Positions 26,985-36,382 of a stretch of DNA of 64,000 bases are shown here, piece after piece. The notes beneath the pieces were generated by a model. The model was not told the DNA's origin. It saw only the letters and a program-made list of their open reading frames with translations, and searched no databases. Source of the DNA: DATFVA01 sp963743325 (GTDB lineage: Bacteria; Bacteroidota; Ignavibacteria; Ignavibacteriales; Ignavibacteriaceae); NCBI GenBank assembly GCA_963743325.1, contig CAVUOZ010000013.1, forward strand, positions 124,001 through 188,000, in the 5' to 3' direction. Each line of letters opens with the position of its first letter. Position 1 is the stretch's first letter. Both the position numbers and the translations under genes were made by a program.

Positions 26985-27566
26985 CTAGTCCTTGCCCTTT
27001 ACCAGTAAGTTTTCAATCACAGAACTATCTGTCTCCTGTTCCTTATTTTGTTTCCTGATCGCGAAGAGTAGACAAACCATTCCGGCAGTAACGGATAGAT
27101 CAGCTAAGTTAAAAATGTAATTGCCAAGGGTATTATTGAACAGGTATATGTTAAAGAAATGAATATTAAAAAAATCTACAACTTTACCGTGAAATAGCGG
27201 CGCATAACCATAAAAGATTCCATAGAACAGACGATCAATTAAATTGCCTACCGCACCGCCAAGGATTAAAGCAATTGAAAACCTTAGTCCGAAACTTTTA
27301 TTCCGGATCCTGAATAAAAATAACAGCAATCCAATGCTGGCAATAAGTGTAAAGATAGAAATAATCAGTTTGAACTCGGAGCCGAGGTTTATCCCGAATG
27401 CAATTCCCGGATTTTCAACCATAGTAATATCGAAGAGATTTCCTATGATTGATATTTTTTGTCCCGGCATAAGCCCTGTTAAATTTAATGCCGGAACTCC
27501 TTTAACAAAAAGTTTTGATATTTGATCTGTAAACACAATTACAACTGATACAATTAATAATCTCAC
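26985..27566 (-). CDS. lspA: Lipoprotein signal peptidase, first copy
   Basis: This 193-residue protein has four membrane helices, ENPGIAFG, GGAVGNLIDR (Asp111) and FNLADLSVTAG (Asp156). It is closely similar to the next gene, so the pair arose by tandem duplication. The central insert (LFHGKVVDFFNIHFFNIYL) is shared by both and is typical of Bacteroidota-type LspA. It lies 37 bp after the dksA/traR-like gene. Confidence 0.94.
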   Translation of the reverse strand: MRLLIVSVVIVFTDQISKLFVKGVPALNLTGLMPGQKISIIGNLFDITMVENPGIAFGINLGSEFKLIISIFTLIASIGLLLFLFRIRNKSFGLRFSIALILGGAVGNLIDRLFYGIFYGYAPLFHGKVVDFFNIHFFNIYLFNNTLGNYIFNLADLSVTAGMVCLLFAIRKQNKEQETDSSVIENLLVKGKD

Positions 27567-27603
27567 TTCAGCACCTCATGCATTCCTGACATATTTTATT
27601 AGA

Positions 27604-28371
27604 TTATCTTTTTTCCTGTCTTTGTTTTATCGGCACACACAACTGGCTGTGCGGGACTGCTTCCAGCCTTGCTTTTGGTATAAGAGGACACGTTTCACAC
27701 AGGTGCTGCGGTTCTTCAATACACTCTATGCATATTCCGTAAGTTCCTGCTTCAATTCTTTTGAGAGCATCTTCAAGATATCCAAGAAATTTATTTTCCC
27801 TTTGTGCGTAAAGAAATGTTTTTTCTCTTTCCATTGCATCTGTTCCCTGTTCAGCCATATGCAGAGAATAGGGAGAATTTTCATTTATATATTCACCGGT
27901 TGTCGGATCCAGCATCTGTTCCTTAAGATTCTGAAGCTGGTCAATTATTTCATCGCGCTTATCAAGTATTATTTTTTTAAAATGTTCCAGATCTTTTTTA
28001 CTATAACCTTTAATTTTCTGCATCGCTTTGGCACGTTCTTCAGCCTGTTTGTCAGCCTGCGAAATCTCCGGTTTTTTAATCACCTCAGTCTTTTTCTCTT
28101 TCCTCTTTCCCGGCATAGTAATCTTCTTTTCCTTTACTTTTACTGTAGTTTTTGGTTTAGCTGCCCTGGCAGCTTTAGTAACATTCTTTTTCTTAACTGT
28201 AGTTTTCACTGAAACTGCTTTTTTAGAAGCAAATTTTCGGGAAGCAGATTTAGCAGCAGAGGCAGTTACTTTTTTCCCGGTCGTCTTCTTTCTGGTTTCA
28301 ATTAATTTGCCTTTGCTGGTCTTTGCAGTTTTTTTTGAAGACGATTTTTTCATAGCGGTATTCTTAGCCAT
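27604..28371 (-). CDS. DksA/TraR-type zinc-finger protein with histone-H1-like Lys/Ala-rich N-terminus
   Basis: In this 255-residue protein, residues 1-110 are almost entirely Lys, Ala, Ser, Thr and Val, like a histone H1 tail. Residues 120-255 are a DksA/TraR protein: a coiled-coil helix pair (YSKKDLEHFKKIILDKRDEI) and the four-cysteine zinc site CIECIEEPQHLCETC. DksA-type proteins enter the RNA polymerase secondary channel. The basic tail could bind DNA or rRNA. The place between ileS and lspA matches the small traR-like gene of Firmicutes clusters. Confidence 0.88.
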   Translation of the reverse strand: MAKNTAMKKSSSKKTAKTSKGKLIETRKKTTGKKVTASAAKSASRKFASKKAVSVKTTVKKKNVTKAARAAKPKTTVKVKEKKITMPGKRKEKKTEVIKKPEISQADKQAEERAKAMQKIKGYSKKDLEHFKKIILDKRDEIIDQLQNLKEQMLDPTTGEYINENSPYSLHMAEQGTDAMEREKTFLYAQRENKFLGYLEDALKRIEAGTYGICIECIEEPQHLCETCPLIPKARLEAVPHSQLCVPIKQRQEKR

Positions 28372-28385
28372 AACACACTCCTTAA

Positions 28386-31300
28386 TTATTTAACCTTAAT
28401 GATCTGAATGGAGCATGAATACTCCCCGATCTCCCAATTCTGTCCGGATTCACCATTAACAGAATCTTTTTTGTTTAATTCTTCTGCAAGAGTTTCATTT
28501 GAAACATAATCTTTAAATGCATAAACCGCATCAACAAGTTTATCGCTGCCGTTAAAATCAATTTTAATTTTATCAGTCACATCAAACCCTGAATCTTTTC
28601 TCATATTCTGAACCCTGTTGACAAATTCACGGGCCAGCCCTTCAGAAAGAAGTTTGTTGTCAAGTTCAGTATCAAGAGCTACCGTAATACCCTCTTCATT
28701 TTCTACGAGCCAACCTTTTATCTCTGTACTAATAATTTCAACATCTTTCTGTTCAAGAGCAAGAGTTTCCCCATTCACATCTATTCCAACTTCATCACCT
28801 TTCTCTAACCTGGCAATCTGCATTTTATTTAATTCTTTAATTTTACCTGCGACTTTATTTGCATTCTTGCCAAATTTTGGACCAATCGATTTGAAATTGG
28901 GTTTTGCTGATTTATTTACAATATCTGCATCATCTTGAAGAACAAAGAGCTCTTTAATATTGACTTCTTCCAGAATTACCTCTTTCATTTCCTCAAGGGC
29001 TGAACGTTTGGTTCTATCAACCGACACCATAATTTTTCTGAGAGGCTGTCTGACCTTCAGGTTGCTTTTCGCTCTCATTGTCCTGGCAAGATAGACAACC
29101 TTTTGAGCAATACCCATCTTCTCTTCAAGTTCTTTATTCTCATATACAGATTCAGGGAAAACTGATAGATGTACTGATTCATATTTTTCATTTCCGGTGA
29201 CTGTATTAAGACTCCTATAAATCTCTTCAGAAACGAAGGGTGCAAAGGGTGAAGTTAATTTGGTAACGGTTATCAGACATTCATATAATGTCTGGTAAGC
29301 CGATAGCTTATTTTTATTCATCTCTGATTTCCAGAAACGTCTTCTGCATCTTCTTACATACCAGTTCGAAAGCTGATCAATTGTAAATGACGAAACTGCC
29401 CGCGCGGCTTTTGTTACATCGTATTCATCCATATAAGCTTGATAATCATCAACAAGGGAACTTAAAACCGAGATTATCCACCGGTCTATTTCAGGTCTTT
29501 CTATGTAAGGGATTAATTCTTCCTTTAAATTAAACTTATCTATGTTCGCATATAGAGCGAAGAACGCATAAGTGTTCATTAAAGTTCCGAAGAACTTTCT
29601 CTGAACTTCTACGAGTCCGTCTTCATCGAATAGTGTCGGTCTCCAAGGGGGGCTGTTTGTAACAAGGTACCACCGTGTTGCATCAGCGCCGTATTTATCA
29701 AAGAGTACAAAAGGATCAACCGAATTTCCCTTTGTTTTTGACATCTTCATCCCGTTTTTATCCAGTATAAGTTCATTAACTATTACATTTTTATAAGCAA
29801 CACTGTCAAACAGCATTGTTGCAATTGCATGTAAAGTATAGAACCAGCCTCTTGTCTGATCAATACCTTCACAGATAAAATCAGCAGGGAAATTATGCTT
29901 GTCAAATAGTTCCTTATTTTCAAAAGGATAATGGTATTGAGCAAAAGGCATAGAACCTGAATCGAACCAGACGTCTATTAATTCAGGAGTACGCTTAAAT
30001 ATCTTACCGTCTTTTTCAAATAATATTTTATCGACAAAGGGTTTATGAAGATCGATATTTTCAATTTCACTTACCGGTATTCTTTTCCCGTTTTCTTCGA
30101 TAAATCCTTTTTTAAGCTCATCAATGCTTCCTACAGCAAACATTTCACCATCACTTACCCATATAGGCAGAGGTGTAGCCCAGAAACGATCCCGTGAAAG
30201 TGCCCAGTCTTTATTCTCTTCCAGCCAGTTGCCGAATCTGCCTGAACCGACTTCGGGCGGCTGCCAGTTGATGGTTTTATTAAGTTCAACCATTCTGTCT
30301 GCTATTGAGGTCGTACGAATGAACCAGCTTTCTCTTGCATAATAAATCACCGGAACATTCTCATGCCGCCAGCTGAAAGGGTAAGAGTGAACAATTGTTT
30401 CTTTCCTGTAAAGCTTTCCTTCCTCCCGTAACTTTTTAATGATTCCGGGATCAGCATCTTTAACGAATTCACCTCTGAAATCGGTAACTTCATCTGTAAA
30501 TAAACCACCGCGGGTAACCGGCTGTAACATCGGCAGATCATATTTCTTTGAAATTTCGTAATCATCTGCACCAAAAGCAGGCGCTATATGTACTATACCC
30601 GAACCATCTTCTGTGCTTACAAAATCACCTGTTACTACATAGAATGCTTTTTTAGCGATCTGTCCGTCAGGCTTATCGATTTTTATATAAGGCAGGAGCT
30701 GTTCGTACTCAGTTTTTTCAAGTCTGCCACCCTTAAATTCTTCAATTATTTCATACTCACCGTCAATTACACTTAGTCTTTCTTTAGCAAGAATTATCTG
30801 TTTATCATTCTGCCGTATCTTTACATAATCTATGTCGCAGCCGACGGCTAATGCAACGTTCGAAATCAATGTCCACGGTGTTGTTGTCCATACCAGGAAA
30901 TAATCTTCTGAGTTTTTTATTTTAAAAAGAACATAGACCGAAGGATCTTTTGTTTCCCTGTAGCCAAGTGCTAATTCGTGAGATGAAAGCACGGTTTCTG
31001 ATTTAGGATCCTGAGGAACGATTTTATAATCTTTATATATAAGTCCTTTATCAAACAGTGTTTTTAGCGCCCACCAGACAGATTCAATGTACTCATTCTT
31101 CAGAGTTATATAAGCTGAGCCTAAGTCGACCCAGTATCCCATCCTCGTTGTCATTTTTTCCCAGAGATCGAGATATGTGAAAACGGATTCTCTGCAAGCC
31201 TGGTTGTATTTTTCTATTCCGTAATCCAATACTTCGCTTTTATGTTTAATTCCAAGCTTCTTTTCAACTTCAATTTCTACCGGTAAACCATGGGTATCCC

Positions 31301-31553
31301 ATCCACCTTTTCTTTCAACACGGTATCCCTGCAGAGTCTTATAACGGCATACAAGATCTTTTAACGCACGCGACATTACATGGTGAATTCCGGGTTTACC
31401 ATTGGCAGTTGGGGGACCCTCATAAAATGTAAATAATTTGGATTCATTCTTTGAGGAAACGCTCTTTTCAAAAATCTTATTCTTTTCCCAGAACTCAAGA
31501 ATATTCTTTTCAAGATCAGGATAATTTATTTTTTCAGAATATTGTTTGAACAT
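28386..31553 (-). CDS. ileS: Isoleucyl-tRNA synthetase
   Basis: This 1055-residue class I synthetase has the HIGH-like site PGIHHVMSRALKD in the N-terminal region, an editing domain (VVWTTTPWTLISNVALAVG-type sequence) and KMSKTKGNSVDP for KMSKS. The tRNA-binding C-terminus is long. The length fits the larger, eukaryote-like type of IleS common in Bacteroidota-related bacteria. It lies seven bases after the membrane coiled-coil gene and 14 before dksA/traR. Confidence 0.97.
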   Translation of the reverse strand: MFKQYSEKINYPDLEKNILEFWEKNKIFEKSVSSKNESKLFTFYEGPPTANGKPGIHHVMSRALKDLVCRYKTLQGYRVERKGGWDTHGLPVEIEVEKKLGIKHKSEVLDYGIEKYNQACRESVFTYLDLWEKMTTRMGYWVDLGSAYITLKNEYIESVWWALKTLFDKGLIYKDYKIVPQDPKSETVLSSHELALGYRETKDPSVYVLFKIKNSEDYFLVWTTTPWTLISNVALAVGCDIDYVKIRQNDKQIILAKERLSVIDGEYEIIEEFKGGRLEKTEYEQLLPYIKIDKPDGQIAKKAFYVVTGDFVSTEDGSGIVHIAPAFGADDYEISKKYDLPMLQPVTRGGLFTDEVTDFRGEFVKDADPGIIKKLREEGKLYRKETIVHSYPFSWRHENVPVIYYARESWFIRTTSIADRMVELNKTINWQPPEVGSGRFGNWLEENKDWALSRDRFWATPLPIWVSDGEMFAVGSIDELKKGFIEENGKRIPVSEIENIDLHKPFVDKILFEKDGKIFKRTPELIDVWFDSGSMPFAQYHYPFENKELFDKHNFPADFICEGIDQTRGWFYTLHAIATMLFDSVAYKNVIVNELILDKNGMKMSKTKGNSVDPFVLFDKYGADATRWYLVTNSPPWRPTLFDEDGLVEVQRKFFGTLMNTYAFFALYANIDKFNLKEELIPYIERPEIDRWIISVLSSLVDDYQAYMDEYDVTKAARAVSSFTIDQLSNWYVRRCRRRFWKSEMNKNKLSAYQTLYECLITVTKLTSPFAPFVSEEIYRSLNTVTGNEKYESVHLSVFPESVYENKELEEKMGIAQKVVYLARTMRAKSNLKVRQPLRKIMVSVDRTKRSALEEMKEVILEEVNIKELFVLQDDADIVNKSAKPNFKSIGPKFGKNANKVAGKIKELNKMQIARLEKGDEVGIDVNGETLALEQKDVEIISTEIKGWLVENEEGITVALDTELDNKLLSEGLAREFVNRVQNMRKDSGFDVTDKIKIDFNGSDKLVDAVYAFKDYVSNETLAEELNKKDSVNGESGQNWEIGEYSCSIQIIKVK

Positions 31554-31560
31554 GATCTTA

Positions 31561-32172
31561 TCAGGATTCCTCGTATCTTTTAATCAATTCTCTTTCAGCC
31601 TGAATGAATTCTTTCAATTCTCTTTCGATTCTCTCCTTATTAAGGATTGTATTTTTTGCGGAAGTTTGTGCATCATTAATTATTTTTTCTGCATTTATTT
31701 TTGCTTCACGCAATTCAAGCTCGGCTTCTTTCCGCGCATCCTGCAGCTGCTCCTCATACATTTTAAGTTTCTGATTCAGAACCGTCGCTTCTCTCTCCCT
31801 GTGAAGAACTTCATCAATCGCCATTCCGAAAAGTGCCATTGAGCCGAGAGTGATATTTCTAAGGCTGTAAAGAATTAGATTCTCTGTTAAAAGTTCATTG
31901 GCATAGAAATAGTCTCTGAAAAAAGTAATTACAAGTATGCTTAAAACAGTTGCGGCGATAATAATCGAAAAATCAATTTTACCGCCCACATGCCACCCGA
32001 ATACTTTATTCATATAATAGCCGCAGGCAAAACATAAAAGTGAGATAACAAACCAGACTGCAAAATCGTTACCGCCAAACTGGAAAATACCTGTATTAAT
32101 AAAGTTTGAGGCGAACATCAGTACACCCAGTAATACCGGTATAACATATTTATGAATTGGTCTTATTTCCAT
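31561..32172 (-). CDS. Four-helix membrane protein with C-terminal coiled coil, unknown function
   Basis: This 203-residue protein has about four hydrophobic helices in residues 10-125. A long charged coiled coil follows (RKEAELELREAKINAEKIIN and onward to the end), resembling ATP-synthase b or DivIVA-type stalks but without a specific match. It sits between punA and ileS in the divIVA cluster, its start overlapping the punA stop by one base. A scaffold role at the membrane alongside DivIVA is a guess from this context. Confidence 0.6.
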   Translation of the reverse strand: MEIRPIHKYVIPVLLGVLMFASNFINTGIFQFGGNDFAVWFVISLLCFACGYYMNKVFGWHVGGKIDFSIIIAATVLSILVITFFRDYFYANELLTENLILYSLRNITLGSMALFGMAIDEVLHREREATVLNQKLKMYEEQLQDARKEAELELREAKINAEKIINDAQTSAKNTILNKERIERELKEFIQAERELIKRYEES

Positions 32173-32993
32173 TATATTTTTTTTATAACCTCTTTCATTA
32201 TAAAGGTCATTTTCGGTTCGGCTTCCATAGCCGTTGCAATAATTTCATCAACATTTACAGGTTTAAGTGAATCTGGAAAACATTCATCGGTAACTATGCT
32301 TATTCCAAGTACTTTCATTCCCATATGGTTGGCCACTATGTTTTCAGGAATTGTCGACATTCCAACCACGTCGGCGCCGGTTGCCCTTAAAAACCGGTAT
32401 TCTGCTCTTGTTTCAAGGTTCGGACCGGGCACTGCAATGTAAACACCTTTCTGTACTTTAATTTTATTTTCGACTGCAATGGTCTCGGCAAGCGATATAA
32501 GTTCATTGTTATATGGCTCGCTCATATCCGGAAACCGCGGACCAAGTTCATCTTCATTCTTGCCAATAAGAGGATTGTCACCAAGCATATTTATATGATC
32601 AGTCATCAGCATAACATCACCACGGCGGTACTGAGTATTCATTCCACCGCAGGCATTTGAAACAAGCAGGGTCTTAACACCGAGAAATTTCATAACACGA
32701 ACAGGATAAGTTATCTGCTGCATTGTGTAGCCTTCGTAATAATGGAAGCGTCCCTGCATTGCAACAACATTCTTTCCGTTAATTTTCCCGAAGATTAATT
32801 TTCCCTCATGAGATTCCACGGTCGATAAAGGGAAATGTGGCAGATCTGAATAATTAATTTCGTGGGCAATTTTAATTTCTTTTACTAATCCGCCCAGCCC
32901 TGTCCCGAGAATAATTCCGATCGGGTAATTCTCATTGGTAACTTTATGAATTGCTTCCAGGGTTTCGGTTATTTTATTTTTAAGCTCACTCAT
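32172..32993 (-). CDS. punA: Purine-nucleoside phosphorylase, trimeric class
   Basis: This 273-residue enzyme splits purine nucleosides with phosphate. Signature segments are IILGTGLGGLVKEI (phosphate site), GRFHYYEGYTMQQITYPVRV, SNACGGMNTQYRRGDVMLM and GPNLETRAEYRFLRATGADV, ending with VVGMSTIPE for base and ribose binding. The order and length match class I PNPs of the human/Bacillus type. It is two bases after divIVA. Confidence 0.94.
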   Translation of the reverse strand: MSELKNKITETLEAIHKVTNENYPIGIILGTGLGGLVKEIKIAHEINYSDLPHFPLSTVESHEGKLIFGKINGKNVVAMQGRFHYYEGYTMQQITYPVRVMKFLGVKTLLVSNACGGMNTQYRRGDVMLMTDHINMLGDNPLIGKNEDELGPRFPDMSEPYNNELISLAETIAVENKIKVQKGVYIAVPGPNLETRAEYRFLRATGADVVGMSTIPENIVANHMGMKVLGISIVTDECFPDSLKPVNVDEIIATAMEAEPKMTFIMKEVIKKI

Positions 32994-32995
32994 TT

Positions 32996-33532
32996 TTATA
33001 AAATCTTGTTTACAATATCGTCGACATCAATATCGACTTTTTTAGGCTGCTCGGGTTTCTTCATTGAAGTGCTTTCAGCCCCCGCATCTTTTACCTTACC
33101 TTCAAAGAGATGAGCCTGGGAATCAATCATCGCTTTCAGCTTTGAGATAAGCAGATCGCGTTCTTCCCTGAGTTTAATAACTGCATCTCTTATTTCGTTT
33201 GCATTTTCCCTTGCCTTTTCAAGAATCTGATTGGCCTTAATTTCAGCTTCTTTCACCATCAGGTTTGTCTGTTTTTTTACAGAATCAATAGCTTTTGATG
33301 ATGACTCCTGCGCTTTCAGCAAAGTATCCTGGAGATTTTTTTCTATCCGGCGGAATTCAGCAAGATGTGCATTTGCATTTTCAAGCTGTTCTTTAAAAGA
33401 TTCATTTTCTTTCTGAAGCGCATCGAATTCATCAGCCAGGTTATCCAGAAAAGCCTGCACTTCTTCAGGATCATATCCCCTGAAGGATTTATTGAATTCC
33501 TGCTTCTTAATACTGATCGGGGAAACTTTCAT
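32996..33532 (-). CDS. divIVA: DivIVA-domain protein
   Basis: 178 residues from ATG 33532, which overlaps the yggS stop as ATGA. The N-terminus VSPISIKKQEFNKSFRGYDP gives the membrane-binding DivIVA motif with the FRGYDPEEV turn. Long coiled coils follow to about residue 160. These proteins mark curved membrane and organise division or polar growth. The longer frame to 33544 is not favoured because GGAAGGA precedes 33532. Confidence 0.9.
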   Translation of the reverse strand: MKVSPISIKKQEFNKSFRGYDPEEVQAFLDNLADEFDALQKENESFKEQLENANAHLAEFRRIEKNLQDTLLKAQESSSKAIDSVKKQTNLMVKEAEIKANQILEKARENANEIRDAVIKLREERDLLISKLKAMIDSQAHLFEGKVKDAGAESTSMKKPEQPKKVDIDVDDIVNKIL

Positions 33533-34230
33533 GAATCCTTCCAATCTTTTGAATAATCTCTTTCACCAAAAATTGCCGAGCCTATTCTCAGCATTGTTGC
33601 GCCCTCTTCGATTGCAATTTCAAAATCAGATGTCATACCCATAGATAGCTCCTTCAATCCGAAACCATCAGCATTTAAATCATCTCTTAATTTACGCAAT
33701 TGTTTGAAACTTTGCCTTATTTCGTTTTCATCTTCCGTAAGAGGAGCGATCGTCATCAGGCCTTCAAGCTGAATATTAGCCAGTTCCTTACAGGAACGTA
33801 CCAGCTCAAAAAGGTCAGCTTTGTTTTCAATACCAAATTTTGATTCTTCTTCAGAAGTCTTAACCTGTAAAAGAACCTTCTGTATCTTGTTGATCCTGGC
33901 AGCATAGTTGTTTATGTCAGAAGCAAGCTGAAGAGAATCTACCGAGTGAATAAGACGGGCTGCAGGTACTACAAGACGTACCTTGTTACGCTGCAGGTGT
34001 CCGATGAAATGCCATGTAATTTTATCACCCAGCTGCTCATATTTGGATGATAATTCCTGAGCCTTATTCTCACCGAAATCTTTCAGACCTTCATTAAATA
34101 CTACTTCAATATCATCGACACCGAATGTCTTTGAAACAGCAATTAATTTGATTTCACTGCTGTCACGTTTCGCATCGGCACATTTTCGTTCAATCCGTTT
34201 CTGCAGTGTTTTAATATTTTCAGTAATCAT
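33529..34230 (-). CDS. YggS/PROSC-type pyridoxal-phosphate homeostasis protein
   Basis: This 233-residue single-domain TIM barrel binds PLP through the Lys in KLIAVSKTFG. Family motifs are FGENKAQELSSKYEQL, WHFIGHLQRNKV and LSMGMTSDFEIAIEEGATMLRIGS. It buffers intracellular PLP. It is first in the minus-strand cluster, the same position relative to divIVA and ileS as in Firmicutes. Confidence 0.94.
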   Translation of the reverse strand: MITENIKTLQKRIERKCADAKRDSSEIKLIAVSKTFGVDDIEVVFNEGLKDFGENKAQELSSKYEQLGDKITWHFIGHLQRNKVRLVVPAARLIHSVDSLQLASDINNYAARINKIQKVLLQVKTSEEESKFGIENKADLFELVRSCKELANIQLEGLMTIAPLTEDENEIRQSFKQLRKLRDDLNADGFGLKELSMGMTSDFEIAIEEGATMLRIGSAIFGERDYSKDWKDS

Positions 34231-34459
34231 AGCAAAATTAAGAGAGTGAATTTATCTTTTTTTTTAGGAAAAATCAACGATATTCTGACTGTATAATGCT
34301 ATCTGAACTATTATTTAATAATAATCCGATATAATAAAAATAATAGGTGATAAGTTAAAGAAATAACGTTCGATTAATTCATTTATATTCTTAATGATAT
34401 CTCAGGTTCTATTTTAGTAATTTTAAAAGTTGTTTTTTCAGAAAAATGGGAGAATATAA

Positions 34460-35437
34460 ATGAGCAACAAATTAATGGAAGATATAATCAGTAGAGCTTC
34501 CGCACGAAAGAAAACCATAATTTTACCCGAATCTCACGATGACAGGGTAATTAAGGCCGCAGAAATAATTTCTAAAGAGAAAATTGCATCGGTTATTACT
34601 ATTGGCAATGAGAATAAAGTTCTTGCAAAAGCGAAAAGTCTGAGCTGTGAAATATCAGGGGTACGGATAATAGACCCCGAAAAATCGGATAAACTGAGTG
34701 ATTTCACAAATATATATTTCAATCTCAGGAAGAAAAAAGGGATTACAATTGAAGCTGCCCGGGAAACAATGAAGAAAGATCTTTTCTTCGCTGCTATGAT
34801 GATAAAGGAATCAATGGCAGATGGAAGTGTAGCAGGTTCTACAGCATCAACCGGTGATGTTTTAAAGGCGGGGCTTCACTGCATAGGGATGCCTGAGGGA
34901 ATATCTACTGTTTCAAGCTTTTTCCTTATGGTAATGCCGGAGAAGACATATAGTTTTGCCGACTGTGCTGTTGTTCCTGCACCGGATGTTGAACAGCTTG
35001 CGGATATTGCTGTCACTACAGCGATAAATCATCAGAAGCTTACAGGAGAAGAGCCCTATATCGCAATGCTTTCTTTTTCAACCAAAGGAAGCGCAGAACA
35101 CGAATCGATTGATAAAGTAGTTCAGGCAACCTCACTTGCGAAGAAGAAGCATCCTGAAATAAATATCGATGGTGAGCTGCAGTTCGATGCCGCAATTATA
35201 GATTCAATCGGAAGAAGGAAGGCGCCCGGGAGCAGCGTAGCCGGAAGAGCAAATGTTCTAATTTTCCCAGATCTTAATGCCGGAAATATAGGGTATAAAA
35301 TTGCACAGCGTCTCGGGAAAGCTGAAGCTATCGGTCCTGTTGTCCAGGGTCTTAAAAGACCATTTTTCGATCTGAGCCGCGGATGTAGCGTGAATGATAT
35401 TGTGAATACTTCTGCCATTGCGGCATTGATGAGTTAA
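34460..35437 (+). CDS. pta: Phosphate acetyltransferase
   Basis: This 325-residue protein interconverts acetyl-CoA and acetyl phosphate. It is the short Pta form, with only the PTA_PTB catalytic domain: MADGSVAGSTASTGDVLKAG, FADCAVVPAPDVEQLADIA and the C-terminal RANVLIFPDLNAGNIGYK. GGGAG lies seven bases before the ATG. No acetate kinase gene is next to it. Together with nifJ at the far end it fits fermentation of pyruvate to acetate. Confidence 0.94.
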   Translation: MSNKLMEDIISRASARKKTIILPESHDDRVIKAAEIISKEKIASVITIGNENKVLAKAKSLSCEISGVRIIDPEKSDKLSDFTNIYFNLRKKKGITIEAARETMKKDLFFAAMMIKESMADGSVAGSTASTGDVLKAGLHCIGMPEGISTVSSFFLMVMPEKTYSFADCAVVPAPDVEQLADIAVTTAINHQKLTGEEPYIAMLSFSTKGSAEHESIDKVVQATSLAKKKHPEINIDGELQFDAAIIDSIGRRKAPGSSVAGRANVLIFPDLNAGNIGYKIAQRLGKAEAIGPVVQGLKRPFFDLSRGCSVNDIVNTSAIAALMS

Positions 35438-35455
35438 TTGTAACTTTATTTTAAT

Positions 35456-35758
35456 ATGAATTTATTCTGGGTAGCCTTTTCGGTTTTTATTTTCAATTTG
35501 CCCTTCGGATACTGGAGGGCAAATGTTAAAAAATACTCTCTTCAATGGGTTCTTGCCATTCATCTCCCTGTCCCTTTTGTTATAGTTTTAAGACTATTAT
35601 CAGGGCTGGGTTTTCAGTTTATAACCTATCCTGTACTGGTAACTGCCTTTTTTGGCGGACAATTTCTAGGTACTTACTTTTTTACGTACAGAAAAAACAA
35701 ACTGATTTACCCCCTGACTTCATGCATGGTGTGCGATATAATAAGATCTTTAAGTTAA
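35456..35758 (+). CDS. Small membrane protein, unknown function
   Basis: This 100-residue protein has three hydrophobic helices: LFWVAFSVFIFNLPFGYW, VLAIHLPVPFVIVLRLL and YPVLVTAFFGGQFLGTYFFT. A Cys pair (TSCMVC) is near the end. Similar short proteins occur in related bacteria, but I know no function. It lies 18 bp after pta. Confidence 0.6.
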   Translation: MNLFWVAFSVFIFNLPFGYWRANVKKYSLQWVLAIHLPVPFVIVLRLLSGLGFQFITYPVLVTAFFGGQFLGTYFFTYRKNKLIYPLTSCMVCDIIRSLS

Positions 35759-35812
35759 ATATGAATTAAATTATTGATGCCTGTGTTTATTAGCAAAAGA
35801 AAGGATTTTACT

Positions 35813-36382
35813 ATGAAACAATTTTCTGCAGCCTTTGTTTGTTTATTATTTGTATTTACTATTTCAGTTTCAGGCGATAATCCTGGTGATAAAATGAAGA
35901 ACAATATTAGTGATATCATTGTAAAAGATATGAATGGAAAAGTTGTTAATCTTTCTGATTATAAAGGAAAAGTCCTTTTGATCGTAAATGTTGCGAGCCA
36001 GTGCGGTTTTACTCCCCAATACGAGGGTCTTGAAAAAATCTACAAGACCTATAAAGATAAAGGTTTTGAGATTCTTGCTTTTCCCTGCAACCAGTTTGGA
36101 GAACAGGAACCGGGTACCAATGAAGAAATTCAAAATTTCTGTTCGTCCAAATATGGTGTTACTTTCAAACTCTTTGATAAAATAGAAGTCAACGGTAAAA
36201 ACCGGTCACCGCTTTATGCGAAGCTTACTGCTAACACAAATACAGAGCAAGGTGACATTAAATGGAATTTCGAAAAGTTCTTAATCTCCAGGGATGGAGA
36301 AATTGTTGCACGGTTCAGAAGCAAAGTAACTCCTGAAAGTGATGAGCTTACTGGTGCCATTGAGAAAGAAGTAGCTAAATAA
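35813..36382 (+). CDS. Exported glutathione-peroxidase family protein
   Basis: 189 residues from the ATG at 35813, where AAAGGA precedes it and a signal peptide (residues 1-20) follows. Active-site motifs are VASQCGFTPQY with Cys64 (Cys, not selenocysteine), FPCNQFGEQEPG with Gln and KWNFEKFLISRDG with Trp/Asn. Bacterial Cys forms usually act as thioredoxin-dependent peroxidases; this one should act in the periplasm or as a secreted protein. Confidence 0.92.
   Translation: MKQFSAAFVCLLFVFTISVSGDNPGDKMKNNISDIIVKDMNGKVVNLSDYKGKVLLIVNVASQCGFTPQYEGLEKIYKTYKDKGFEILAFPCNQFGEQEPGTNEEIQNFCSSKYGVTFKLFDKIEVNGKNRSPLYAKLTANTNTEQGDIKWNFEKFLISRDGEIVARFRSKVTPESDELTGAIEKEVAK

Noticed and set aside
28028..28393. 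Plus-strand frame of 121 hydrophobic residues
   Set aside because: It is the complement of the Lys/Ala-rich tail of the DksA/TraR-type protein; Lys codons read as Phe on the other strand.
35990..36010. Selenocysteine in the glutathione peroxidase
   Set aside because: The active-site codon is TGC, an ordinary Cys.
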